From contig JALCSU010000005.1 in the NCBI GenBank assembly GCA_022653735.1, positions 20,774 to 84,773 of the forward strand: a stretch of DNA of 64,000 bases. The letters run 5' to 3'. Each line of letters opens with the position of its first letter. Position 1 is the first letter of the stretch. Under the pieces are notes generated by a model that did not search any database, had not been told where the DNA came from, and saw nothing but the letters and a program-made list of their open reading frames with translations. The translations under genes and the position numbers were made by a program. Positions 41,366-50,800 of the stretch are shown one piece after another. The stretch is from Bacteroidales bacterium (GTDB taxonomy: Bacteria; Bacteroidota; Bacteroidia; Bacteroidales; UBA932).

Positions 41366-41398
41366 TTGTAAGATATTTTACAATTCAATGCAAATATA
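41366..41398 (-). promoter_or_regulatory. Promoter -7 box and palindromic MarR operator candidate
   Basis: TTGTAAGATATTTTACAA at 41366-41383; TATATTTG on minus strand at 41398-41391. Confidence 0.6.
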
Positions 41399-41460
41399 CG
41401 TAAACTTAGTAAATGCACAAGCGCCCAAGGCCAAATTAGGCTATATAAATTAGGAATATT

Positions 41461-41490
41461 TTGCAGTCGGGGAAAATATTCATAAATTTG
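41461..41490 (+). promoter_or_regulatory. Bacteroidetes-type promoter for the DUF3868 gene
   Basis: TTG (41461-41463)-N19-TAAATTTG (41483-41490). Confidence 0.6.
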
Positions 41491-41524
41491 AAGCTTCGAA
41501 ATTTACTGATTAAAATCAACGGGA

Positions 41525-42976
41525 ATGAGAATTAAGAATATCTCTATGATAACAGGAAAAGTATCTATTTCGATTGTTTGCGTCGTGCTTTCCGTATTCG
41601 CGGCAACGGCGCAGAATGTCTCCGAGAAGAATGCTTCAGCGACCCTCAGAGACAACAATGTTGATGTTAAAGTGGATCTAGAGCTGGAAAAAGGCGTCAA
41701 GACGAACAATGCGGTAGTACTCACGCCTGTGCTGAGGAAAGGAAACGATTCCGTTGAATTCCCTGCGGTGGTGGTGTACGGTCACAACCGTTATTACTAT
41801 TACCTGAGGAAGAATGGCGATGCCATGCTGACCGGCGAGGGCGAAACGACCCTGAAAGCAAAGCAGCTCCCCCAGACTATTAATTACCAAGCTACCACTC
41901 CGTATCAGCCATGGATGGAAGGCAGCGACCTGATTTTGCGCAAGCAGGTCTACGGATGCTGCGACCATGTCCTCGATTCCGAAGACTTGACGCTAGCGAG
42001 AGGCAACGAGTTCATCAAGGTGCTGCCTCCACTGGAGAGCCTTCTCAGCTTTGTGTACGTCACTCCAGAGCCGGAGGTGGAGAAGGCTAGGGCGATGTCT
42101 GGAGATGCCTACATAATATTCCCTGTGAATCAGACGGTCATCTATGAGGATGTCGCAAACAACAAGGCTGAGCTTCGCAAGATAACATCTTCTCTCGACT
42201 CTGTGCGCAATGACAAATACGTCACCGTGAAGTCGCTGAGCATCAAGGGCTACGCTTCTCCGGAAGGCAAATACGCGCAAAACGAAAAGCTCGCGAAGGG
42301 TCGTACCGAGGCAGTGAAGAATTATGTGGCGAAATATTACAACTTCGATGCTAACAAGATTTTGACCGACTATGAGCCTGAGAACTGGGAAGGCCTAAGG
42401 AAATACGTGGAGAACTCCAACATTTCCAATAAAGCCGGCATTCTGGAAATCATCGATGGCACGCTGGACCCGGATCCGAAGGAGTGGAAACTCAAGTCCA
42501 CTTACAAGGACGAGTACAAGACCCTGCTAGCAGACTGCTATCCTTCGCTCAGGAAGACGGAGTACAAGATTGACTACGTGATTGCCAAGATTTCCGACGT
42601 GAACGAAATCAAGTCGCTCGTGAAGACGCATCCACAGGAGCTTAGCCTGAACGAGTTCTACAAGGCTGCGGAGACCTACGAGCCGGGCAGCGAGGACTTC
42701 AACGAGGTGTTCGATGTGGCTGTGAGGGAATATCCTTCCGACGCTGTCGCAAACCTGAACGCTGCCAATGCCAGCATGTCCGCCGGCAACCTCGGCGCTG
42801 CCAAGAAATATCTTGCCAAGGCCGGGAATTCTGCGCAGGCTGAATATGCCAGAGGAATGCTAGCTGTTTATAATAAGGAATATGCTTCTGCGCAGAGTCA
42901 TTTTGCCAATGCCAAGAATGGCGGAGTGAAGGAGGCTGAGGTAGCACTGGAGAAGCTAGCCGAATACATGAAATAA
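41525..42976 (+). CDS. DUF3868 / OmpA-like fimbria-associated protein
   Basis: VVYGHNRYYYYLRKNGDAMLTGEGE N-terminal domain; VKSLSIKGYASPEGKYAQNEKLAKGRTEAVKNYV OmpA-like; helical C-terminal repeats. Confidence 0.78.
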   Translation: MRIKNISMITGKVSISIVCVVLSVFAATAQNVSEKNASATLRDNNVDVKVDLELEKGVKTNNAVVLTPVLRKGNDSVEFPAVVVYGHNRYYYYLRKNGDAMLTGEGETTLKAKQLPQTINYQATTPYQPWMEGSDLILRKQVYGCCDHVLDSEDLTLARGNEFIKVLPPLESLLSFVYVTPEPEVEKARAMSGDAYIIFPVNQTVIYEDVANNKAELRKITSSLDSVRNDKYVTVKSLSIKGYASPEGKYAQNEKLAKGRTEAVKNYVAKYYNFDANKILTDYEPENWEGLRKYVENSNISNKAGILEIIDGTLDPDPKEWKLKSTYKDEYKTLLADCYPSLRKTEYKIDYVIAKISDVNEIKSLVKTHPQELSLNEFYKAAETYEPGSEDFNEVFDVAVREYPSDAVANLNAANASMSAGNLGAAKKYLAKAGNSAQAEYARGMLAVYNKEYASAQSHFANAKNGGVKEAEVALEKLAEYMK

Positions 42977-43099
42977 GCCAAGCCCCTTGAATATTCCGGA
43001 TTTTTGCGTCACCGCTCCCATGTGATGCACACCGCACGACCCGAACCCCCGTCCCTGTGTGCAATTCGGCGCTTCTGCACACCGCAAGGCCACGAACCA

Positions 43100-43215
43100 C
43101 CGCCGTCATCCTGCACGACCCACTCCGTCATCCTGCACGACCCACTCCGTCATCCTGAACTTGATTCAGGAACTGTTTTTCGCATACCCAGATTCCTGGT
43201 CAAGCCCGGATGACG
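43100..43215. repeat. REP-like dispersed repeats
   Basis: gtcatcctgcacgacccactcc x2 then gtcatcctgaacttgattcagg...cagattcctggtcaagcccggatgac. Confidence 0.8.
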
Positions 43216-43643
43216 AGGAAATAATGAACACAACTCCCTACACATCACCGCGAACGACCCACTCCCATTATCCCGAGCGTGCTTCCCCGTCATCCTGCGA
43301 CCAATGCGTGGAGTCCAGTCCGGATGCTTTTGCAGCACGAACCAATCCCATGTACAAGGCTCTCCAGCGTGGCATGCCATACGAACCCCTACATGTCATC
43401 TTGGGTGTTTGCATGCCCACATTAATTACAGCCACCCTAGGGCCACACTACCTCGCGCTGCAAAAGCATGATGCGCCACATAGCATATCTTGCCAATAGG
43501 CTGCCGTACCATTGCGCTGGCTCGCTAGTTGGTGCTTGTGGCGTATCCGCCTGCCGAAAACGTGGCCTCGGAACGATGTCGTATTTATCCATAATTGACG
43601 GCAACGGCGACCAGAATCCTACAGGCCTAGAAGTAATATTCCC

Positions 43644-43732
43644 ATCGCTTACCCTGGTTCTGGAAACTGGGTGGGCAATGCGGCCCTCCATTCCAGACCA
43701 TACGGTAGCACAACGCCGTTGCCATTAAATTT
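43644..43732 (+). repeat. Diverged partial copy of the A/B long repeat
   Basis: cccatcgcttaccctggttctggaaactgggtgggcaatgcggccctccattccagaccatacggtagcacaacgccgttgcc aligns with 34125-34210. Confidence 0.7.
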
Positions 43733-44278
43733 GAAATATGGAAATCGCCCGTCGGCCTAGGGACACCGCCGCTACGATCTCCGGCGGCTACAGATCGGGC
43801 GCTGCGGGGGACTCAGGAATAGGCCCTCCTTGCGCCCGACTGTTGCCCAGGCCATCACCTGAAATGTCTCCCTTAACTTTTATAGGAAATCAATCACCTC
43901 AAATGTCAAGGTGACCGGAAAAAACACTAATTTTGAAGCCAGAAGCAATCGCCCCACTTTTTATTATTAACCGTCCAAACTTTGCATACATCAAATCACC
44001 AGACAAGGGAGATTCAGTCAACGTGACTGTGCTTCTTGAAATGGTGGCTGGGCATGCCAGTAAGTTGCGTAGCGCTTTCTGATGCAAACATGCATGCCCA
44101 CCAATTGCAAAAACTCATGGACGGAATCGGGTTCTGGATGACAGGTGTTGAATGGGATGATTGTGGTGAGGAATGGGTGACTGGTGAGACATATGATGAC
44201 TGTGGTTGTTCAGAATGAACAGGTCCTATGAGTGCCACCTCGTACATTCTGAACGCCATCTCTCATCCAGAATCCGTT

Positions 44279-44405
44279 CATCCTGAACGACTCACCCGTC
44301 ATCCTGAACTTGTTTCAGGATCTAGTGTCCATGAGCCTAGATTCCGGATCAGGTCCGGAATGACGTGGAAAAGCGAGCCTAGATTCCGTGTCAAGCCCGG
44401 ATGAC
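44279..44405. repeat. REP-like dispersed repeats
   Basis: gtcatcctgaacttgtttcaggatct...gcctagattccggatcaggtccggaatgac... Confidence 0.8.
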
Positions 44406-44640
44406 GGTAGGGAAGGGTGATGGCAGGTTGGATGGCAGGGGGGAGTCTAGGATGATGGGTGGGAGATGAATACTGTTTCTGTCAACGTCACTCTTTAGGT
44501 GTTTGGTCTTTTGGATGAGTTTATGATTATGGAGGCTGAGAGGGTCCTGTTTTCTGTTGGGATAAGTGCCAGCTGATGTTGTGCTTTTTGGTGGAAAATT
44601 AATGGAATTTAGAATTTTTTGAATATTAATGAAACTTTGA

Positions 44641-44670
44641 TTTGAATTTAAAAAAATATTATTAAATTTG
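44641..44670 (+). promoter_or_regulatory. Predicted promoter of the fimbrial operon
   Basis: TTTG-N18-TAAATTTG; about 250-nt leader to first CDS. Confidence 0.55.
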
Positions 44671-44924
44671 CAGCGATAATGTTCTGCTAGAGCTTTATCC
44701 TATTGATAAAAACATATATATGACTTACGTCGCATATTTTGCAATTAAAATGGTTGCAAGTGCTTTGCCGAGCACTAAACCGCTGGCTCAGAATTCATTA
44801 GCCATCATTCACAATCTTTTTCGCAAGGCTGCTGCCACTCACAATCGCTTGCGGGGTGGGGATTCGCTCCATGATGGGCGTAAGTTGTTTCTATATTCAG
44901 CTGTTACTCTGTAATTTACGCAAG

Positions 44925-46256
44925 ATGAGAAAATATATTGAAACTGCTATATTGCTCACGGTTCTGGGCGTGGCCATCGGTATTTCGCTATTGGCAGGCA
45001 CTGATGCCAAGGGTGCTACCGTGACCGAGCAGAGCTTCCCGCCTTCGACGGGTGAATCCTCGGCCTCGTTCTCGAGGGTGAACGACAGCACTGAGGTAGT
45101 GATTAATTTCCGCCTCGACAAGGTGGTTTACGATCCGGCCTACATGGGCAACAACGAACGCTTCAATGAACTCATGAGGCTGCTCGCCGCCGTGAAAGCC
45201 GATCCTGACACAAGGCTCAAGAATATCAGGGTCACCTCTTCCTCATCGCCGGAAGGCCCATACAAGCACAACGCAGACCTTTCAATCGAAAGAGGGAAGA
45301 CTCTCATAAAGCTGATCAAGAAGCAGGATCCGACGCTTAACGATGACATTTTCGTGATCACTTCTCTCGGAGAAGCCTGGGACGGAGCCATCAAGGCAGT
45401 GGAAGAGGGTGACATGCCGCATAAGGAAGAAGCCTTGGAAATAATGCGCAACGTGCCAGTGAACGTGATAAAGGTCGGCAAAGTCGTGGACACGCGCAAA
45501 CGCCAGATGATGAACCTCGCAGGAGGCACGGTGTGGCGTTACATGATCGAGAACTATTTCCCGTCGCTCCGCCAGACCAGCGTGTTCGTCGTATTCAAGA
45601 CCAAACGTCTGGTTAACACCCTTGAAGAGCTAGCCCCAATCTATGCCTGCGCCCAGCAGAGCGTACCCGGAGAACTGGCAAGGGGCGAAGTGCGCATGCC
45701 GGAGCTTGCCGTTGAGAGCAAGCCGATAATTGCCGTGAAGACAAACCTTCTCTACGACGTGCTTGCAACCCCTAACTTCGCGGTAGAACTTCCGCTTGGG
45801 CAGAGATGGAGCATATTCGCAGATTACACCTTCCCATGGTGGGAATGGGACGACAACTCCAGGGCTTGGGAAGACCTCGACTGGAAACTTGGCGCCCGCT
45901 ACTGGTTCGGAGACCGGACCAAGCGCGACGTGCTTACGGGATTTTTCGCCGGTGGCTTCGGAGCAGCTGGCTATTACGATGTTCAGCCGCATCACAAGGG
46001 ATGGCAAGGCGAGTTTTATGCGGCCGGCTTGGAAGGCGGCTATGCGTGGAGACTCTCCAAGCACTGGCACTTTGAGGTGTCTGGAGCCCTAGGATACATG
46101 CACACCAAGTACCGTCGCTACCACGGAGAACTCGATGACCAGCATCTGGTCTATAAATATAACGGAAAGTATGACTGGCTTGGGCCGGTGAAGCTCAATG
46201 CTTCGATAGTCCACCTTTTCTGGGGCAAGAAAAACGCTAAATCAGGGAGGAAGTAA
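44925..46256 (+). CDS. DUF3575-type fimbria-associated protein
   Basis: OmpA-like first half; IAVKTNLLYDVLATPNFAVELPLGQRWSIFADYTFPWW second half. Confidence 0.82.
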   Translation: MRKYIETAILLTVLGVAIGISLLAGTDAKGATVTEQSFPPSTGESSASFSRVNDSTEVVINFRLDKVVYDPAYMGNNERFNELMRLLAAVKADPDTRLKNIRVTSSSSPEGPYKHNADLSIERGKTLIKLIKKQDPTLNDDIFVITSLGEAWDGAIKAVEEGDMPHKEEALEIMRNVPVNVIKVGKVVDTRKRQMMNLAGGTVWRYMIENYFPSLRQTSVFVVFKTKRLVNTLEELAPIYACAQQSVPGELARGEVRMPELAVESKPIIAVKTNLLYDVLATPNFAVELPLGQRWSIFADYTFPWWEWDDNSRAWEDLDWKLGARYWFGDRTKRDVLTGFFAGGFGAAGYYDVQPHHKGWQGEFYAAGLEGGYAWRLSKHWHFEVSGALGYMHTKYRRYHGELDDQHLVYKYNGKYDWLGPVKLNASIVHLFWGKKNAKSGRK

Positions 46257-46258
46257 AA

Positions 46259-47371
46259 ATGAAGAATTTTAAGAATATATTCCTGGCTGTTTTAGCTGCG
46301 ACTGCAATTTTAGCTTCAGCAAGCTGCGAGCGCAGGCCTCTCGAAGACGTGGAGACCGTCGGAATCATCATCAAGGTAGACTGGAAATACTACGAGATGG
46401 AGACGGAGAAGCCTACTGGCATGACCATGGTGTTCCAGGACCAGTTCGGCCTGGTGACCAGGGTCACAACCTCTTCGGTGGATTCCGTTTACGTAACGCT
46501 CCCTGTCGGCACTTACGACGCTTTCGTCTTCAACCAGAGCGAACAGGAGTTCTCGAGCTACTCATTCTCAGGGATGGACTCATATCCCGACGCAACTGCC
46601 GAGCTTAGAACCGTCAGGTCTCGTTGGTACGCTGCTCAAAGATCCGAGTCCGACGATGAAACAGTCGCCACCACTCCGGAACAGCTGGGCGTAGGCCTCG
46701 GCCATTTCAGCATCACTCAGGACATGGTGGACGCTTACAATCGCTACTACCCTCACAATAAGAACAATAAGGCGACCAAGGAGCATCAGTCGCAGGTGGA
46801 CCGCAGCGCTTCCGTGCTTCTGACCATCTATCCAGTCGACGTGGTAAGCGTAGTGCAGGTACGATGCTACATAAAGAATATAGACAAGCTATATTCCGCC
46901 CGCGCCTCCCTGTCCGGCATGGTAAGACGTTACAAGATGACGAAGGGTGTCACCGGCCCGGAAACCATTACTCAGCTTCTGGAACACTGGAGAGCCGTAA
47001 GGAACGAAGATGACAAGACGCTCGGCTACATTTATGCCGTATCTGACATCTATTCCCTCGGACTCAACAACGGCGACGACACCCAGGCAAAAATCAACCT
47101 CAGGGACACGCTGGACAACAAGTTCGAGCTGAATCTCCTGCTGGTGGACGGAAAGACGCAGATGCACTTCCCGTTCTGGGTCGGCAGCAGATTCACCATA
47201 AAGAAGGATTATGCCGACGACATCAACATCCGTGACACCTTGTTCCTGGAACTTGGCAAGAACGGCGAGATAGAATTACCTGACGTAATCGTGGACTCTA
47301 CGGCGAACGGCGGATTTTCCGCGAACGTCGAGGACTGGGACGACCAGGTTAACGTGAACATACCTATTTAA
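46259..47371 (+). CDS. DUF5119-type lipoprotein
   Basis: Lipobox ASASC; RRPLEDVETVGIIIKVDWKYYE; position in fimbrial operon. Confidence 0.75.
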   Translation: MKNFKNIFLAVLAATAILASASCERRPLEDVETVGIIIKVDWKYYEMETEKPTGMTMVFQDQFGLVTRVTTSSVDSVYVTLPVGTYDAFVFNQSEQEFSSYSFSGMDSYPDATAELRTVRSRWYAAQRSESDDETVATTPEQLGVGLGHFSITQDMVDAYNRYYPHNKNNKATKEHQSQVDRSASVLLTIYPVDVVSVVQVRCYIKNIDKLYSARASLSGMVRRYKMTKGVTGPETITQLLEHWRAVRNEDDKTLGYIYAVSDIYSLGLNNGDDTQAKINLRDTLDNKFELNLLLVDGKTQMHFPFWVGSRFTIKKDYADDINIRDTLFLELGKNGEIELPDVIVDSTANGGFSANVEDWDDQVNVNIPI

Positions 47372-47426
47372 CAATATATTAAGGTGGTTAACAATAAATT
47401 AAGGTGACGATAACCAACAACTTATA

Positions 47427-48505
47427 ATGCATTTTAAGATCATGAGGAAAAGTGTATTTATCGCTGCAGCCGCAGCAGCCGCTCTTGCGCTCGTGGCATG
47501 TTCTCACAACGAGGTGACCACGTCTGAGGAGCATGAGTTCTCCTTCACTACCTATGCGCCCAAGGCTCTTTCGAGGGCTGACGCAAGCTACGTCGGTGGT
47601 GCTAATCTTGTAAAGGGACAGAATTTCGTGGTTTACGGCTACAATCAGAAAGCCGGAGATTTTTCCGAGACTCTGGCTCCTAACTTCATAAACGGAATGC
47701 CGGTCCTGTACAACGGTGGCAACACCGTAGACAACGCAGGTCTCAATACGTATTCTCCTAAACGCTACTGGCCGTACGACGAGGCTAACAACAAGCTCGC
47801 CTTTTACGCCTATTACCCTAAGGAGAACGGGGGAGAGATCACTCCAAACGTGACTGCAGGTCTCGGTACCTACAGCGTGAAAGTCCCTGCCGACCCAGCG
47901 TCCCAGAGCGACTTCCTCGTTTCTGACCTGAAGGTCGATCAGGTATATTCAAAGACTAAAGACAAGAAAGGAGTCGTCGAACTTCTGTTCCGTCATCAGC
48001 TTGCCAAGATTCTCTTCCTGGTGAAAACTGACGAGACGGACGAGAATTCTTCCATCACTCTCAACAGCCTTACCATAAAGAACGTGCTTTCGGAAGGCAC
48101 GCTTACCCCGTCTTACAGCGCAGATGCCGGCCCACCACCGCTTGATCTGGCCAGAGCACGCCGGTAGACCTTACCGTAGTTTCAAAAGACACAGTGCTCA
48201 CCTCTTCCTCTGTGGGGAGCATCGACACTACCTCTTACTTCATCCTGCTCCCTCAGACATTGGCGGACAACCTCACTGCGGACTTCGTGTTCACGATTTC
48301 CTCCGAGGGCACTGAACCAATAGTCAACAAGGCGAGCATCAAGCTCAACGAACTGAAGGATGGCGATGGCAATGTGATAGACGAATGGCACAAGAACAAC
48401 TTCATCGTCTACACTTTCTCCATCAGCCTTGGCCACGAGATAAAATTCGCCGCCACTTCCATTCCATGGGATGAGGAGAAGGATGTCGTGTATCCGATTG
48501 ACTAA
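47427..48505 (+). pseudogene. Fimbrillin-family lipoprotein 1, disrupted
   Basis: Two ORFs (47427-48167 and 48194-48505) aligning with the 48588-49629 paralogue; frame loss near 48130 and TGA where paralogue has TGG (gct tga tct ggc cag vs AWSGQ). Confidence 0.75.
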
Positions 48506-48587
48506 ATAACTCTTAAGGAGCGACTAACTAATTGATGATAAGTAGTTTAAAACATAATTTAATTCAACTTTTAATTTTTTTTGCAAA

Positions 48588-49629
48588 ATGAACGTAAAAG
48601 TTATTTTTTTTCGCAGGCGCGGCAGTTCTAGCGCTCGCAGCCTGCTCCAAAAATGAAGTAGTCGAGACCAATGACCACGCCATCGGTTTCTCCAACTACA
48701 TTCCGAAGACCGTGACTGGCAGGGCGGATGCCACCTTCGTGAATGGCAACGACCTGGTATCAGGCCAGAAATTCGTAGTTTATGGTTACAACCAGAAAGC
48801 AGCTGACTTCTCAACTACCCTTAACCCTACATTCATGCCAGGGGTTGAAGTTACCTACAACGGCGGAAATACCACTGCCACTGCAAGTCAGAGCACGTAT
48901 TCGCCGACCCGTTACTGGCCTAAAGACGAGGCTAACAACAAACTCGCCTTCTACGCCTATTACCCGAAATCGGACTACATTGTGCCGACTGTTACCACAG
49001 GCCTTGGCTCCTATGCCGTTACCGTGGACACCGACCCTTCCAAGAACGTGGACTTCCTTGTTGCTGACTTGGTGAAGGATCAAGCTTACTCCAAGACGAA
49101 CAATACTGGCGCCGTGATGCTCAATTTCAGGCATCAGCTTGCAAAAGTGCAGTTCTTGGTAAATACGAATGTCACGGATACCGACACTAAAGTCACCCTC
49201 AATAGCCTGACCGTTAAGCAGGTGAAAACTAGTGGAACCCTCACTCCGGCTTACGGAACAGATTTCTCGACCGCATGGTCTGGCCAGGCAGCTCCAAAGG
49301 ATTTCTCAGTTTATAGCTCTGACATGCTTCTTTCCACTACCGCTGTGATCAAAGACACCGCTCACACTTATCTTATGGTCCCTCAGACCCTTGGAGATGA
49401 TGTTGTCGCCACTGTGGTTTACACCTATCAGACAGGCACTGATGAAGCTGTGACCAACACAGTTGACGTAAAACTCAACGAGATTGTGTCAGGCGTCGCT
49501 GCTATCACTTCATGGGAGAAGAACAACTACATCGTCTACACCTTCACCATCGGCCTGCAGCCAATCAAGTTCGCTGCTAAAGTGGCCGACTGGGAGACCG
49601 AAATAGATGGCAATAAAGTTGTCCTCTAG
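48588..49629 (+). pseudogene. Fimbrillin-family lipoprotein 2, out of frame at a T8 tract in the signal peptide
   Basis: ATG at 48588 reads MNVKVIFF then shifts; with 7 T it reads MNVKVIFFAGAAVLALAACSKNEVVETND... and continues into 48712-49629. Confidence 0.75.
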
Positions 49630-49698
49630 CCTTTAGTTTTAATCCCATCAGGGCTGACCCTCTGATGGGGTTCCAATTACAATTTAAATCATAATGCA

Positions 49699-50799
49699 AT
49701 GTTTGTGACGAAAAGACATATTCACATCCTTCTTGCAGCCGGTCTCCTGGTAGCGCTGGTTCCGGCGTGCACCAAGAATGAAATTCGTCAGGCAGAGAAC
49801 ATGCCGCTGGACTTCGGCACCTATTCGGGCAGGGCCACGAGGGCAGACGGCACCCTGACCACGACGAATGCCCTCCCATCTGGCTCAAGTTTCAAGGTGT
49901 TCGGCCTTCATGCTACCGCTAAGGGAACCTTCGACGGCACCAATGCCTCCAACTTCATGACCGATGTCGCAGTGACGTATGACGGCACAAACTATTCATA
50001 CAGCCCGCTCCGCTACTGGCCGAAAGAAGATGGAAGTAACTTCCTCACGTTCTGGGCGTTCTATCCTGCCGGCGATGCCAACGTCACCAGCGCTACGAAT
50101 AATCTCAAGTACACGGATTCCCTGACTTACAAGGTGCCTGCGGACTTGTCCAAGCAGTCAGACCTCATGCTCTCGGAAATTTCAAACGCCAGCATGGACC
50201 TGACATATTCAACGACGGCCTCTGGCTATGACAAGGGCACGGTGGTCTTGACTTTCCGCCATCAGCTTGCGAAGATAGAGGTGAAAGCAAAGCTTGCGAA
50301 AGACACCAAGGTCACAAAGGCAACGATAGACACCGTAAGGTTCAGGAATATAGAATCTGTCGGCACTCTCACGACGGCATATTCTGCCGGCGCGACCACC
50401 AGGGCATGGAAAAGCCAGTCCGTGCCTGTGACATATGCCGACTCAAATCTTGTTTCTGTCCCTGACACCAACGCCGTTTCTCTTACGAAAACTCCGTTCC
50501 TGCTTCTGCCTCAGTCTCTTACGGCTGACACGGACGCTGCTGCTGAAGGCAGCCAGACAGCGATTCTGGAGGTTGCGTTCACGATTTACTATGGGAGCAA
50601 CAAGAGCCTCTCAGACCACGCCATAATCAACCTGGGTACGGTGAAGGGTGCGTCTGACGCCCCGATCAAGGCTTGGGAAATGAACAAGCAATATGTCTAC
50701 ACCCTGATTCTCGGAGCCGATTCCATCGTGATAAATGCAGATACCGTTGACTGGCAGACAGGGGAGGGGGGCAATGAAATCGTCGAAGGCGGAAATTAA
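49699..50799 (+). CDS. Fimbrillin-family lipoprotein 3
   Basis: ALVPACTKNE lipobox; SPLRYWPKEDGSNFLTFWAFYP; FRHQLAKIEVKA. Confidence 0.85.
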   Translation: MFVTKRHIHILLAAGLLVALVPACTKNEIRQAENMPLDFGTYSGRATRADGTLTTTNALPSGSSFKVFGLHATAKGTFDGTNASNFMTDVAVTYDGTNYSYSPLRYWPKEDGSNFLTFWAFYPAGDANVTSATNNLKYTDSLTYKVPADLSKQSDLMLSEISNASMDLTYSTTASGYDKGTVVLTFRHQLAKIEVKAKLAKDTKVTKATIDTVRFRNIESVGTLTTAYSAGATTRAWKSQSVPVTYADSNLVSVPDTNAVSLTKTPFLLLPQSLTADTDAAAEGSQTAILEVAFTIYYGSNKSLSDHAIINLGTVKGASDAPIKAWEMNKQYVYTLILGADSIVINADTVDWQTGEGGNEIVEGGN

Positions 50800-50800
50800 A

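Noticed and set aside
44822-44853. Invertible-promoter repeat for the fimbrial operon
   Set aside because: cgcaag/cttgcg arms are too short, close together and downstream of the promoter; no flanking invertase gene
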